Source: Salvia splendens (lineage: Eukaryota; Streptophyta; Magnoliopsida; Lamiales; Lamiaceae). From it: DNA of 64,000 bases. The stretch's first letter is position 1, and each line of letters opens with the position of its first letter. The stretch is from positions 26,819,322-26,883,321 of the forward strand of contig NC_056032.1 in assembly GCF_004379255.2 (NCBI RefSeq). The letters are read 5' to 3'. The notes beneath the pieces are model-generated. The model was given only the letters and a program-made list of their open reading frames with translations. It did not search any database and was not told the DNA's origin. A program made the position numbers and the translations under genes. This document shows, piece after piece, positions 44,249 to 55,857 of the stretch.

Positions 44249-45982
44249 TGTCACACCTCAACCCCTCTGAGGTATACTCTTTTAATAAATAAATTTCTTA
44301 TCATATAAGCAATCAATACACGTGTCTAATTCATATAACACCCCATATTATATAAGTTCAAACCAAGACTTATCTGATACATATTTCAAAATATACCGCA
44401 AAGTAGTGGTACCTTCTCACCACTCTATGTACTATACATTTATCTACATGCAAAATGATGTGGAGGAGAAGGTTGCCAATATGTGTCAGTCACCAAACCT
44501 GATAACACGTGGAGTTCCTATGACCCATGTCAGTCAAAACTTTACTACTATCTTATTCCTGAAAAATTTAGTGGTTTATATGAGCCACAACTCAGTATAT
44601 ATAAATTTCCACCTTTAGTCCCACATGATACAAACATCAAGCATATTCTTTTATCAAAACATATAATCAGAAACAAATATATAACATAATTTAAAAACAA
44701 ATCATTTCATATTCATATGCATATGTCACTCTATTCAGTTTATTATTCTGTAACAGTCAAGCCTGGTATCTGCCCGAAATTCCTCTATGACCCGAAGGTC
44801 CCTCTGTATTTGACCCGAAGGCCTCTCTGTAATTGGACTCATAGGTCCCTCTAAAATTTCAGATCCAGTACAAGGCTGTCACAGATCCTCTTTAATCCAA
44901 TGATTCACATAATCGGTATCATAAACATATCATTTGCACCAATAACATATTCATATCATATTCCATCAAATTATCCAATATATCTAAACAAACATGTCCA
45001 TTTCAGCAATCAAATATTCATATCAATTCCACACCATATAATCCAATAATTCACTCCAATTTAACATATAACAATCAACCACATAACACATGTAAAACTA
45101 AAAGTGTGATTTATACTCACCTTATTCCACATTCTAATCGAACCTGTGATTTCACCACGATTACAATCTTTGATCCCTTTGAACAAATTTTTCTTTCTTT
45201 CCCCTCGTTTTCCTGTTTTCTTCCTTTCACCAGAGAAGTATCCCTCTCATTTTTCTTTTCTTTCTTCTTCTTTTTTTTCTAATGATTTTATTTCCTTATT
45301 TCCTCTCCTTTTTTCATTTTTTACTAGCACTAATGTTATAAACTGATTCATCCTCACCTCTATAATACACACGTCAATTGCATGGAACCAAAATTGCCAT
45401 CTCCTCTTATTTTTCTCTTACACGTGTCCTCATTTCAATCCACGTAACCAACTTAAATATTATTATTACATTAACTTTCATTATTAAAGGAAAACAAGCT
45501 TGCATATGTAGAAATACATTATCTACTACAGTGTTGGACAAAAAGTCCTTACACGTATCAAACAAAAATAAAATATTATAATTGATGCTATTAGATAAAA
45601 TTCTAAGTAACTATAATAAAAAGTAAAAAGAAATGTACATTTAGTTGATTGGAACAACACCCTTTTACGTATGCACAAAAAGACATATGTATATGATATA
45701 AATAAATATTATATACATGACTTAGTAATTGAAAAAGTACTCTAATCTAACACGTACATATACATATACGCCTAATACATAATTCAATTATGTTTAATTT
45801 AAAACTCAATTACATATAATTATGTGTTACATAGCTAATATCATGAAAGTATATTTCTAAACACCATATTATATAGCCACTCACTCAAATCTCTAATATT
45901 CTAATAAAAATGTGTATCGTGTAATTATAATAAAATATGTAATTATGCAATATGATGTATGATTTGGGTCATGGGTGTCACA
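44249..45982 (-). repeat. 3' LTR of the degenerate gypsy element
   Basis: 1734 bp from TGTCACACCTCAACCCC to GGGTCATGGGTGTCACA. It is highly similar to the LTR at 48821-51148 apart from the MITE insertion there and a short tandem duplication. Confidence 0.9.
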
Positions 45983-46083
45983 ATTCTTCCCTTCTTTAAT
46001 AATTTTGTCCGCAAAATTCATTTCTTTCTAACATCTGTATAATTCTCTCTGACTTACCATCTTTCTGTTGGTGAAAAATATTA

Positions 46084-46318
46084 CTCCCTCTGTCCCGTGC
46101 TACTCGCACGTTTGCTTTTCGGCTCGTCACAAAGTCCTTACACTATTTATAATTTAAGTTAGAATTAATGCATTTAATTAATATGTTAGTTTAAGTTAAG
46201 AGCTCTTTTATTAACTGATGTCTCATTACACCTAAAATTCTTTTTTAATTACACAAAAAAATCAATCCCAAATTTACGGCCTAAAATGAAAAGTGCGAGT
46301 AGCATGGGACGGAGGGAG
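46084..46318. mobile_element. Stowaway-type MITE, 235 bp, second copy
   Basis: Same length and nearly the same sequence as 2288-2522, flanked by TA (46082-46083 and 46319-46320). It lies inside the degenerate gypsy element near its 3' LTR. Confidence 0.85.
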
Positions 46319-46697
46319 TACTAAAATATAATCATGTCTCCATAGATATTAATTTGCGGACCTCTAGACATAAAAGATAGAATACCATATAATCGTGTTG
46401 CATCTTTCGCATACTTTTCAGCTAAGTGATATAACGAAGAAATCTATCGGATCGGTAAGAAATGTGATGTTAGTCTGTCTACAATCATCTAAACAACATC
46501 TTTTCCCTTTTTGTGTTCTCAATAACCTCTAGCAAAATATCATAATTGCGTTCTCATTTCAAGACTATAATAGCTAAAGGCTTCAACAAACATGTAGACA
46601 TATGATAATCTGATTTAATATCATGACACGTTAAACACCTCGAAACAAACTCTACGACTCTCTTCTTCCTCTTCGGCCAACAATAATACTTTAATAA

Positions 46698-47650
46698 TTA
46701 TGTTATTTGCATATGTGTAATCACTCTGCTTGACTTGTAACTCAAAGTATCTGTAACAACATTCACCTTCTTAAGATGGTATTCGATGGTGCAATCATAT
46801 TCTGTACGAAACTCCATCCAATGTATTAGTCTCATATTCAACTCCTTCTTACTCTTCAAATATTTCAAACTCTCGTGATCAACCAGAATTCGACAAAGTC
46901 CTCCATACAAATAATGATGCCAAATCTTAGAAGGAAAACCACACTGTTAAATCTAGATCAGAAATAGAATAAGAAGCTTCATGTACTCGTGATTGTCCTT
47001 GACGCATAAGCAATAAACTTTCCATTTTTTAATAGAAGAAAACCAAATCCATGTTGCAGTGCATTACTGTAAATAACATAATATCATGTTCCTGTGGAAA
47101 TAACCAATATAGATGACATAGTCAATCAATGCTTCATCTCATCAAAACTGTTTTGAGATGCTTCACTCCATATAAGTGGAGAACTCTTCCGTAATAACTT
47201 CTTCATCAATTCAACCATAATCGAGAATCATTTTCAGTTGACAAATACTTCAGTATTCTGTATATCCATTTCTATTCTTCAACCTGATACCATGTGTCCC
47301 AATAATACCATATGATTTAGCTAGACTCACACTTACCCAACCTTGCAATAAGATGTTTATCTCGCAAAACTTGTAATACTGACTGCAAGTGATTAACATG
47401 CTCATCTGTACTTCGTGAAATATAATAGTAAGTCAATAAAAATAATCACTGAGTGATATGGGAATGGTTGAGAGACTTTGGTCATCAATGCCATAAATAA
47501 TTGTAGGTGCAATAGTTAATTTGAAAGGCATAACCAAAACTCATAATGGTCGTACTGAGTTTAAAATGGTGTCTCTGCAATATTCTCTTTAGTTATCTTC
47601 AACTGATGGTATCTTGATTGAAAACCAGTACTCGAAAACAGTTACATACC
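46698..47650 (-). pseudogene. Reverse transcriptase/RNase H remnant
   Basis: Minus-strand fragments in several frames recall gypsy RT and RNase H: an RT active-site region reading FIDL where FIDD is expected, then TDEHVNHLQSVLQVLRDKHL, then NGKFIAYASRTI, then the most intact part (46910-46698) with LVDHESLKYLKSKKELNMR and YDCTIEYHLKKVNVVTDTLS. There are many stops. Integrase should follow to the left but is not recognisable. Non-functional. Confidence 0.75.
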
Positions 47651-48801
47651 TTGAAATTGATCAATAAGTCTTCTATTCTCGGTAATAGATATTTATTCTT
47701 CACTGTCACTTGATTCGACTTCCAACAGTGTATATAATGTTGCAGTGTGTCGTCTTTCTTCTTCAAAAATATTATTAGTAATCTCTAAGGTAAAACATTG
47801 AGTCATAGATATCTCTTGTCTGACAAGAAACTATTTCTTAAACTCCTGAAATTCTAATAAAGACATTTGATAATGGTGAATATAAATAAATGCAGTACCT
47901 GGTAGTAACTCAAGAGTGAAGTTTGTCTCTTGATCAGGTGATACTCCAGAAAGATTTCCACTTCGAATAAATTGAAAAGTCGATGTAGCTAATATAAGAC
48001 AAGTTGCAATTGATCGATACCATTAAATATCACTCGATCTCGTCTCGATGATTATATTACCATTTCTTTAACATGACAAGCTGCCTTAGTTCGATGAAGT
48101 GACAACCAATTTATACCCGTGATAATATCAAATTAGTGTATGAACAAGGGAATCAATATCTGCTGGCAGCTCAACTGAATTAACTCGCACCACGCAGTCT
48201 AGATAAACCGTGTATACTGAAACAATGCCAGCTCATAATCAACTACAAACATAGTTCTTGTTTAAAGATAGAATCTCTCTTTACTTCATCATCACAATAC
48301 ACTTCTTGCATATATTTATCATTAAATTCTCTAGGAAAATCGTCTGAACTTAGTACCAAAGGTTGTATAATAGCTTGTGGGACTGTTTCTGCCCAATAGT
48401 AATATTGCTTCAAAGAAGAGACACTGTATAATCAAAACGTTCTTCTGACATACAACTCATCTGATTGAACACATGTTCTCTATCCTTTTCAACCATATCT
48501 CAGTCTCGGTCGGATCAGTATTCTCATAAAGTTAACAATTCCATTTTTCGGTGCTATTTAATGTTTCTACCTCTTTGATTCATCCTTGGTCCATGTACTT
48601 TTTGTTCCAAAAGCCTAGGTAATCCCCATGTGGTGTAACATGTATATGAAATGTTTCCACAATTAATTGACGATGCAGGGCGGCTGACCCTTCTCTCCTC
48701 AGTTAGATATGTTCATGACAATACAAATACAAATGAAACTTATAACATAAATGCATCATATGATATTCATAAATACTATGTCCCAGCGGGATTCTATCCT
48801 C
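47651..48801 (-). other. Degenerate internal region of the gypsy element
   Basis: This would hold gag and protease. I see only AT-rich, stop-filled sequence with no motif I can name. Confidence 0.5.
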
Positions 48802-48813
48802 GCTCTGATACCA
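48802..48813 (-). other. Primer-binding site, Met-tRNA type
   Basis: The minus strand reads TGGTATCAGAGC, seven bases inside the 5' LTR end at 48821. Confidence 0.8.
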
Positions 48814-48820
48814 CCTAAAC

Positions 48821-51148
48821 TGTCACACCTCAACCCCTCTGACGTATACTCTTTTAATAAATAAATCTCTTATCATATACGCAATCAATACACGTGTCTA
48901 ATTCATAGAACACCTAGGGCTGGCAATTTTCGACATGACACGATAATCTGACACGAATCCGCACGAAATTATTGGGTTGGGGTCAAGTCTTATTGGATCC
49001 GTGTCCTTATCGGGTTGACCTATTAAGAACCCGATAATTTCGGGTTAGGTTCGGGTCGGATGCGGGTCGGATACGGGTAACCCATTAAGAAATAATATTA
49101 TTATTTTTATTATTATTTAAAAAAATATATATTACTTTAATTTTTTAATTTCTTATAAATTAGGTTTAAATAGTATAAAACGAATTTTAATTGTGTAAAT
49201 TAGGTTAAAAATTAAGGTTTAATCGTGTGATATTAGGTTTTAATCGTGTAATATCAGGTTCGGGTTGTTATCGTGTAGTGTCAACCATTATTATATCGTG
49301 TCGATAACGGGTTCGTGTCGGGTGCGGGTCGTGTTCGGATTTGAAGGTAGCAGGTCGGGTTCGTGTTCGGATTTACAGTTTCCTTAACAGGTCGGGTTCA
49401 GGTTAGGCCTTATTGGGTTGGGTCATTATCAGGTTGACCCGAAAACGACCCAATCCGCACGATTTGCCAGCCCTAAGAACACCCATATTATATAAGTTCA
49501 AACCAACACTTATCCGATACACATTTCAAAATATCCTACAAAGTAGTGGTACCCTCTCACCACTCTATATACTATACATTTATCTACATGGAAAATGATG
49601 TGAAGGAGAAGGTTGCCAATATGTGTCAACCACCGAACCTGATAACATGTGGAGTTCCAATGACCCATATCAGTCAAAACTTTACTGCTACCTTATTCCT
49701 AAAAAATTTAGTGGTTTATATGAGCCACAACTCAGTATATATAAATTTCCATCTTTAGTCTCACATGATACAAACATCAAGCATATTCTTTTATCAATAC
49801 ATATAATCAGAAACAAATATATAACATAATTTAAAAACAAACCATTTCGTATTCATATGCATATGCCACTCTATTCAGTTTATTATTCTGTAACAGTCAA
49901 GCCTGGTATTTGCCCGAGATTCCTCTATGACCCGAAGGTCCCTCTGTAATTGGACTCATAGGTCCCTCTGTATTTAACCCGAAGGCCTCTCTGTAATTGG
50001 ACTCATAGGTCCCTCTAAAATTTTAGATCCAGTACAAGGCTGTCACAGATCCTCTTTAATCCAATGATTCACATAATCGGTATCATAAACATATCCTTTG
50101 CACCAATAACATATCCATATCATATTCCATCAAATTATCCAATATATCTAAACAAACATGTCCATTTCAGCAATCAAATATTCATATCAATTTCACACCA
50201 TATAATCTAATAATTCACTCCAATTTAACATATAACAAGCAACCACATAACACATGTAAAACTAAAAGTGCGATTTATACACACCTTATTCCACATTCTA
50301 ATCAAACATGTGATTTCACCGCGATTACAATCTTTGATCGCTTTGAACAAATTTTTCTTTCTTTCCATTCGTTTTCCTGTTTACTTCCTTTCACCAGAGA
50401 AGTATCCCTCTCATTTTTCTTTTCTTTCTTCTTTTTTTTCTAATGATTTTATTTTCTTATTTCCTTTCTTTTTTTTCGTTTTCTACTAGCACTAATGTTA
50501 TAAACTGATTCATCCTTACCTCTATAATACACACCTCAATTGCATGGAACCAAAATTGCCAATCTCCTCTTATTTTTCTCTTACACGTGTCCTCATTTCA
50601 ATCCACGTAACCAACTTAAATATTATTATTACATTAACTTTCATTATTAAAGGAAAATAAGCTTGCATATGTAGAAATACATTATCTACTACAATGTTGG
50701 ACAAAAAGTCCTTACACGTATCAAACAAAAATAAAATATTATAATTGATGCTATAAGATAAAATTCTAAGTAACTATAATAAAAAGTAAAAAGAAATGTA
50801 CATTTAGTTGATAGGAACTACACCCTTTTACGTATGCACAAAAAGACATATGTATATGACATAAATAAATATTATATACATGACTTAGTAATTGAAAAAG
50901 TACTCTAATCTAATACGTACATATACATATATGCCTAATACATAATTCTATTATGTTTAATTTTAAACTCAATTACGTATAATTATGTGTTACATAATTG
51001 CTAATATCATGAAAGTATATTTCTAAACACCATAATATATAGCCACCCACTCAAATCTCTATAATTCTAATAAAAATGTATATCGTGTAATTATAATAAA
51101 ATATGTAATTATGCAATATGATGTATGATTTGGGTCATGGGTGTCACA
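48821..51148 (-). repeat. 5' LTR of the degenerate gypsy element, with MITE insertion
   Basis: It starts TGTCACACCTCAACCCC and ends GGGTGTCACA. Without the 561-bp MITE and its duplication it is about 1.76 kb, close to the partner LTR. Its 3' portion, together with adjoining host DNA, is duplicated in tandem at 51353-52740. Confidence 0.88.
48915..49475. mobile_element. Non-autonomous hAT MITE, 561 bp
   Basis: Inverted ends TAGGGCTGGCAA (12 bp perfect) are flanked by the perfect 8-bp duplication AGAACACC (48907-48914 and 49476-49483), diagnostic of hAT. The paralogous LTR at 44249-45982 shows the uninterrupted site. The interior is rich in GGGTT/CGGGT-type motifs. No ORF of note. Confidence 0.95.
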
Positions 51149-52740
51149 TAAATGGTCGCAAGTACTTCGGATCGGTCGAAATAAAAAATTGCGAGTAGCA
51201 TGGGACGGATGGAGTATAAATTTGTGTAAAATAAGTTGTGTGATAAAAATTGGTGTGATATGCATTTTTTCGCAAAAAGCAATTAAGATGTCATTTCTTT
51301 ATCACATGCATTTGCAGATATGAGTTTGTTGTGTTTTCCTTCAAAACACAAAGGTCCCTCTGTATTTGACCCGAAGGCCTCTCTATAATTGGACTCATAG
51401 GTCCCTCTAAAATTTTAGATCCAGTACAAGGCTGTCACAGATCCTCTTTAATCCAATGATTCACATAATCGTTATCATAAACATATCCTTTGCACCAATA
51501 ACATATCCATATCATATTCCATCAAATTATCCAATATATCTAAACAAACATGTCCATTTCAGCAATCAAATATTCATATCAATTTCACACCATGTAATCC
51601 AATAATTCACTCCAATTTAACATATAACAAGCAACCACATAACACATGTAAAACTAAAAGTGCGATTTATACACACCTTATTCCACATTCTAATCGAACC
51701 TGTGATTTCACCACGATTACAATCTTTGATCGCTTTGAACAAATTTTTCTTTCTTTCCCTTCATTTTCCTGTTTTCTTCTTTTCACCAGAGAAGTATCCC
51801 TCTCATTTTTCTTTTCTTTCTTCTTTTTTTTCTAATGATTTTATTTTCTTATTTCCTTTCTTTTTTTTTCGTTTTCTACTAGCACTAATGTTATAAACTG
51901 ATTCATCCTTACCTCTATAATACACACGTCAATTGCATGGAACCAAAATTGCCATCTCCTCTTATTTTTCTCTTACACGTGTCCTCATTTCAATCCACGT
52001 AACCAACTTAAATATTATTGTTACATTAACTTTCATTATTAAAGGAAAACAAGCTTGCATATGTAGAAATACATTATCTACTACAATGTTGGACAAAAAG
52101 TCCTTACACGTATCAAACAAAAATAAAATATTATAATTGATGCTATAAGATAAAATTCTAAGTAACTATAATAAAAAGTAAAAAGAAATGTACATTTAGT
52201 TGATTGGAACTACACCCTTTTACGTATGCACAAAAAGACATATGTATATGACATAAATAAATATTATATACATGACTTAGTAATTGAAAAAGTACTCTAA
52301 TCTAACACGTACATATACATATATGCCTAATACATAATTCAATTATGTTTAATTTTAAACTCAATTACGTATAATTATGTGTTACATAATTGCTAATATC
52401 ATGAAAGTATATTTCTAAACACCGTATTATATAGCCACCCACTCAAATCTCTATAATTCTAATAAAAATGTATATCATGTAATTATAATAAAATATGTAA
52501 TTATGCAATATGATGTATGATTTGGGTCATGGGTGTCACATAAATGGTCGCAAGTACTTCGGATCGGTCGAAACAATAAAATGCGAGTAGCATGGGACGG
52601 ATGGAGTATAAATTTGTGTAAAATAAGTTGTGTGATAAAAATTGGTGTGACATGCATTTTTTTTGCAAAAGCAATTGAGATGTCATTTCTTTATCACATG
52701 CATTTGCAGATATGAGTTTGTTGTGTTTTCCTTCAAAAGT
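49961..52740. repeat. 1.39 kb tandem duplication across an LTR/host junction
   Basis: Segment 49961-51352 is repeated at 51353-52740. Each copy contains the last 1.2 kb of the LTR, its end GGGTGTCACA, a Stowaway remnant (51149-51214 and 52541-52606) and about 135 bp of flanking DNA. The junction is at AACACAAA/GGTCCCTCTG. Confidence 0.88.
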
Positions 52741-53050
52741 ATTTGAGATGTCATTTCTTTATCTCATGCATTTGCAGATATGAGTTTAGTGTCACGTGCA
52801 TTTTGTAGCAAAAGTAATTGAGATGAGTAATTGAGATGTCATTTCATTGTCACATCCATTTTCCTGCAAAATTAATTAAGATGTCATTTCTTTATCACAT
52901 GCATTTACATATATGAGTTTGGTATCACATGCATTTTCTTACAAATGTAATTGATTGAGATGTCATTTCTTTATTATATGCATTTGTATATGTCACAAGC
53001 ATCACTTATATGTCACAGGCATCACTTATTTATCACTCTTACCGAAAGTG
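52607..53050. repeat. Degenerate tandem array, unit about 90-100 bp
   Basis: The motif GAGATGTCATTTCTTTATCA followed by CATGCATTTGCAGATATGAG recurs about five times with variation. It lies just upstream of the PIF/Harbinger transposase remnant and may be part of that element. Confidence 0.6.
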
Positions 53051-53171
53051 TGGCTATCACATGTCTTGATGGAAATATGAGTTTGGTGTCACATGCGAAT
53101 ATATTTAGTTTATAAATAGCTAGAGGAAATTTGTTGAAGATACCACTAGTTACACATTTCACTCCCAAAAA

Positions 53172-54736
53172 ATGTATTCCCGTGAAAACTCATCACTTTC
53201 ATTAGATTCAAGTTCTTATGATTCTAATATGGTTGCACTCAATCAATGGGAGGAACAACCTTCTCAACATTATTGTCAAATTCATACAACCATTGAAAAT
53301 ATGATCCTAAACAATCCTAATCTAACTTTAGGGGCTCAATCCCCTATGGTCAGAAAAAGGTATTGTGATGGGCAATGCGAGATTGGTGCAGAGTGTTTGA
53401 TCAATGACTACTTTGGTCCCTACCCGATGTATGGGCTAGAGGTCTTCCACGCCGATTTCGTATACACAAATTTGTATTCCTTTGGATAGTAGAACTGTTA
53501 CTGGGAGACAAAGTTTGTCATCATTAGAGCATCTCGAAGGGGGAGATAAATGGAGAGGTAAAGTCATATAACTACCATATTTTCCATTTTTAAATAAAAA
53601 ATCATTATCCAAGGGAAAAGATATTTCAGAAGGTATTATATTTTTTCTCATTTTAAAGAGGTGTCATTACCTGACCATCAATATAGAGGTAAAATGTTAT
53701 AACTACCATATTTGCCTTTTTCATAAAAAATCATTCACCGGGGGAAGGTATTTGAGAAGGTATTATACCTTTATGTTTTGGAATGCATTTGTAATATATT
53801 TTAGTTTAGAAAATAATTTACCTTTCTTTATACCTTTTTCCTTTGGAGTTTGTTACTTTTTAGAAGGGTATATTTCCCTATTTGAGAATGTAAATAGATG
53901 ATATACTCTTACAGAAATTTACAAGAGCTATGTGGGTGTTGGCATATGGAACATCATTGATGTCGATGATGAATATTGGCGAATAAGTTCAACTGTGACA
54001 ACAGATTCTCTCATAAATTTTGTTGAAGGTGATAATTTCATGCTTAGGGGACACATATCTCAGGAGACCTACCTAAAAAGATTTGGCTAGACTTCTATAT
54101 GTAGTAGATCAACGTAGTTTTCCAGGCATGATTGATAGTATAGACTACATGCATTGGGAATGGAAAAATTGTCTTAATGCATGGGCCAAACAATATACAT
54201 AGAGTGGAAAACCAACGATCATTTTAGAAGTTGTTGCATCATACAACTTAGGGATATGGCATGCATTCTTTGGAACTCCAGGTTCGTGCAATGATATTAA
54301 CGTGCTCCATCGGTCTCCTATTTTTGACATAATCTTAGAAGGTCGAGCACCATATGTTAATTATACGTAGTGAATGGTCATCGGTATAATTGGGCATATT
54401 ATCTCATTAATGGAAATACCTGCATGGGCTGCATTTGTCAAGTCAATTAGTTCTCTACAGACTCAACGATGTTGAGCGAGCATGTGGAGTCCTATAGCGC
54501 GTTTCGCAATTTTGCGCATGCCATGTCTTGTTTGGGACATGAATTTGATGGAAAAAAATTATGATTGCTTGTATTATAATGCATAATATGATAGTAGAAG
54601 ATGAACGTGATATATATAAACATTATTATGATCCTATTGAGTTTTTCCAAGATACACCTACAAGAGTATAGGAAGAAAATGCTGAAGCTCTTTGGTGCTC
54701 TACTCATTGGCTGGGAGCTTGTTATCTTATATAACA
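53172..54736 (+). pseudogene. PIF/Harbinger transposase, decayed
   Basis: The N-terminal part is open at 53172-53489 (Ser-rich start; ECLINDYFGPYPMYGLE resembles the conserved LxxDYF-P-Y motif). After about 400 bp of insertion or intron-like sequence, similarity resumes near 53930 (MWVLAYGTS) and 54060 (TYLKRFG; VVDQRSFPGMIDSIDYMHWE). It continues with KPTIILEVVASYNLGIWHAF and FGTPGSCNDINVLHRSPIFD, the second catalytic Asp region, and ends with MIVEDERD near 54610. At least eight stops or shifts. It would catalyse cut-and-paste movement with 3-bp (TWA) duplications. Host-domesticated homologues exist, but this copy is plainly dead. Confidence 0.85.
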
Positions 54737-55857
54737 AATTGAGATCAAATCTGCAATAGAAAAGCTCATATTGTCATTCGATAAGATATGATTGAGCACA
54801 TTTGCGAAAAAAGTTTGCACAAATCTTGTTTAAATTATCTTTCTATTTTCAATTTTAATTTGTAATTTGGTTTGTTTATTTTCTGAGTGTATTTTTTTTA
54901 TTTCTGTATTTATTATATTATAGTTCGATTATATGAAAGCCTAATAAATTTTTGATTAATGAAATAATTTATACACCCTCTGTCCCACACGAATATACAC
55001 TCTTCTATAAAAGCCTAATAAATTTTTGTTTAATGAAATAATTTATACTCCCCTCCGTCCCACACGAATATACACTCTTCCCTTTGTAGTTTCTGCCACA
55101 CGAGTATGCACTTCTAATTTTAAAAACTATCTCTATAAAAGTGTACTCATTCTCAACTAGCAATACTTTATTTAATTTTTCTTTTCATCTGTCTCTTCCT
55201 TTAAGAATTGTACATTAAAATCCATACGCAATCTAAACGCAATGTCTCTTACTTTAAGAATTGTATACGCAATCAAAACGCAATCTTTTATGGAATGGAA
55301 ATAAGGAAAGTAAATTTTATTCAATATTTTATGGAATGGAAATAAGGAAAGTAAATTTTATTCAATAGAAGTAAATTTTATATATTTTTAATATATTTCA
55401 ATAAGTATGCATAAAATAATCTCTAATCTCATTTTATTATAAAAGGTCCATAAAAAGTAATCTCATTTTAGATATATAAAATTTCTTTTATTAGATATAT
55501 AAAATTTCTTTTATACTTTTTAAAATTTTCTCCTTTCTCATGTACTTTATTTACTTTTCTTTCTCTTTTTTTTATTTTATTAATTTATTATTTAAATCTT
55601 TATCATTCACAATTAAATTTATTTTCTATGAATGGATAAAATAAAACTTATATTTAAGTAAAAAAAATGATTTGGTGGAGGAAAGAAAAATAAATATTTT
55701 ATTGAAAAATTGATTTGAATTAGTTGAGTGAGGACGGTCTAATATATTTTTCATTCCATGTAAACAGTTAGACCATAGTTTCCAAATAACATGGTAGATA
55801 AAATTAAAAAGAGTGGATGCATCTATCTATTGAATTCATTAAAAGAGAGGTATGTAG
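54737..55857. other. AT-rich spacer with duplicated MITE-like end
   Basis: No gene. A segment around 54940-55000 (AAAGCCTAATAAATTTTTG then CCCACACGAATATACACTC) is repeated at 55005-55075, and a 44-bp segment around ATGGAATGGAAATAAGGAAA is repeated near 55290-55360. The CTCCGTCCCACACGAATA end is Stowaway-like. Confidence 0.45.

Larger units (their letters stand above)
44249..51148 (-). mobile_element. Degenerate Ty3/gypsy element with both LTRs
   Basis: Minus-strand element: 5' LTR 48821-51148 (carrying a hAT MITE), Met-tRNA-type primer site 48802-48813, an internal region of only 2.8 kb with pol remnants, a purine-rich tract just right of 45982, and 3' LTR 44249-45982. Flanks TAAAC and TAAAT match at four of five bases as a possible duplication. 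The outer flanks (TACTCC at 44221 and GGGACGGATGGAGTA at 51201-51216) suggest it inserted into a Stowaway MITE. Heavily decayed. Confidence 0.85.

Noticed and set aside
45146..45346. Ser/Phe-rich ORF repeated in three LTR copies
   Set aside because: The same segment recurs because the LTR is repeated. The frame changes and stops among copies and the sequence is a T/C-rich tract.
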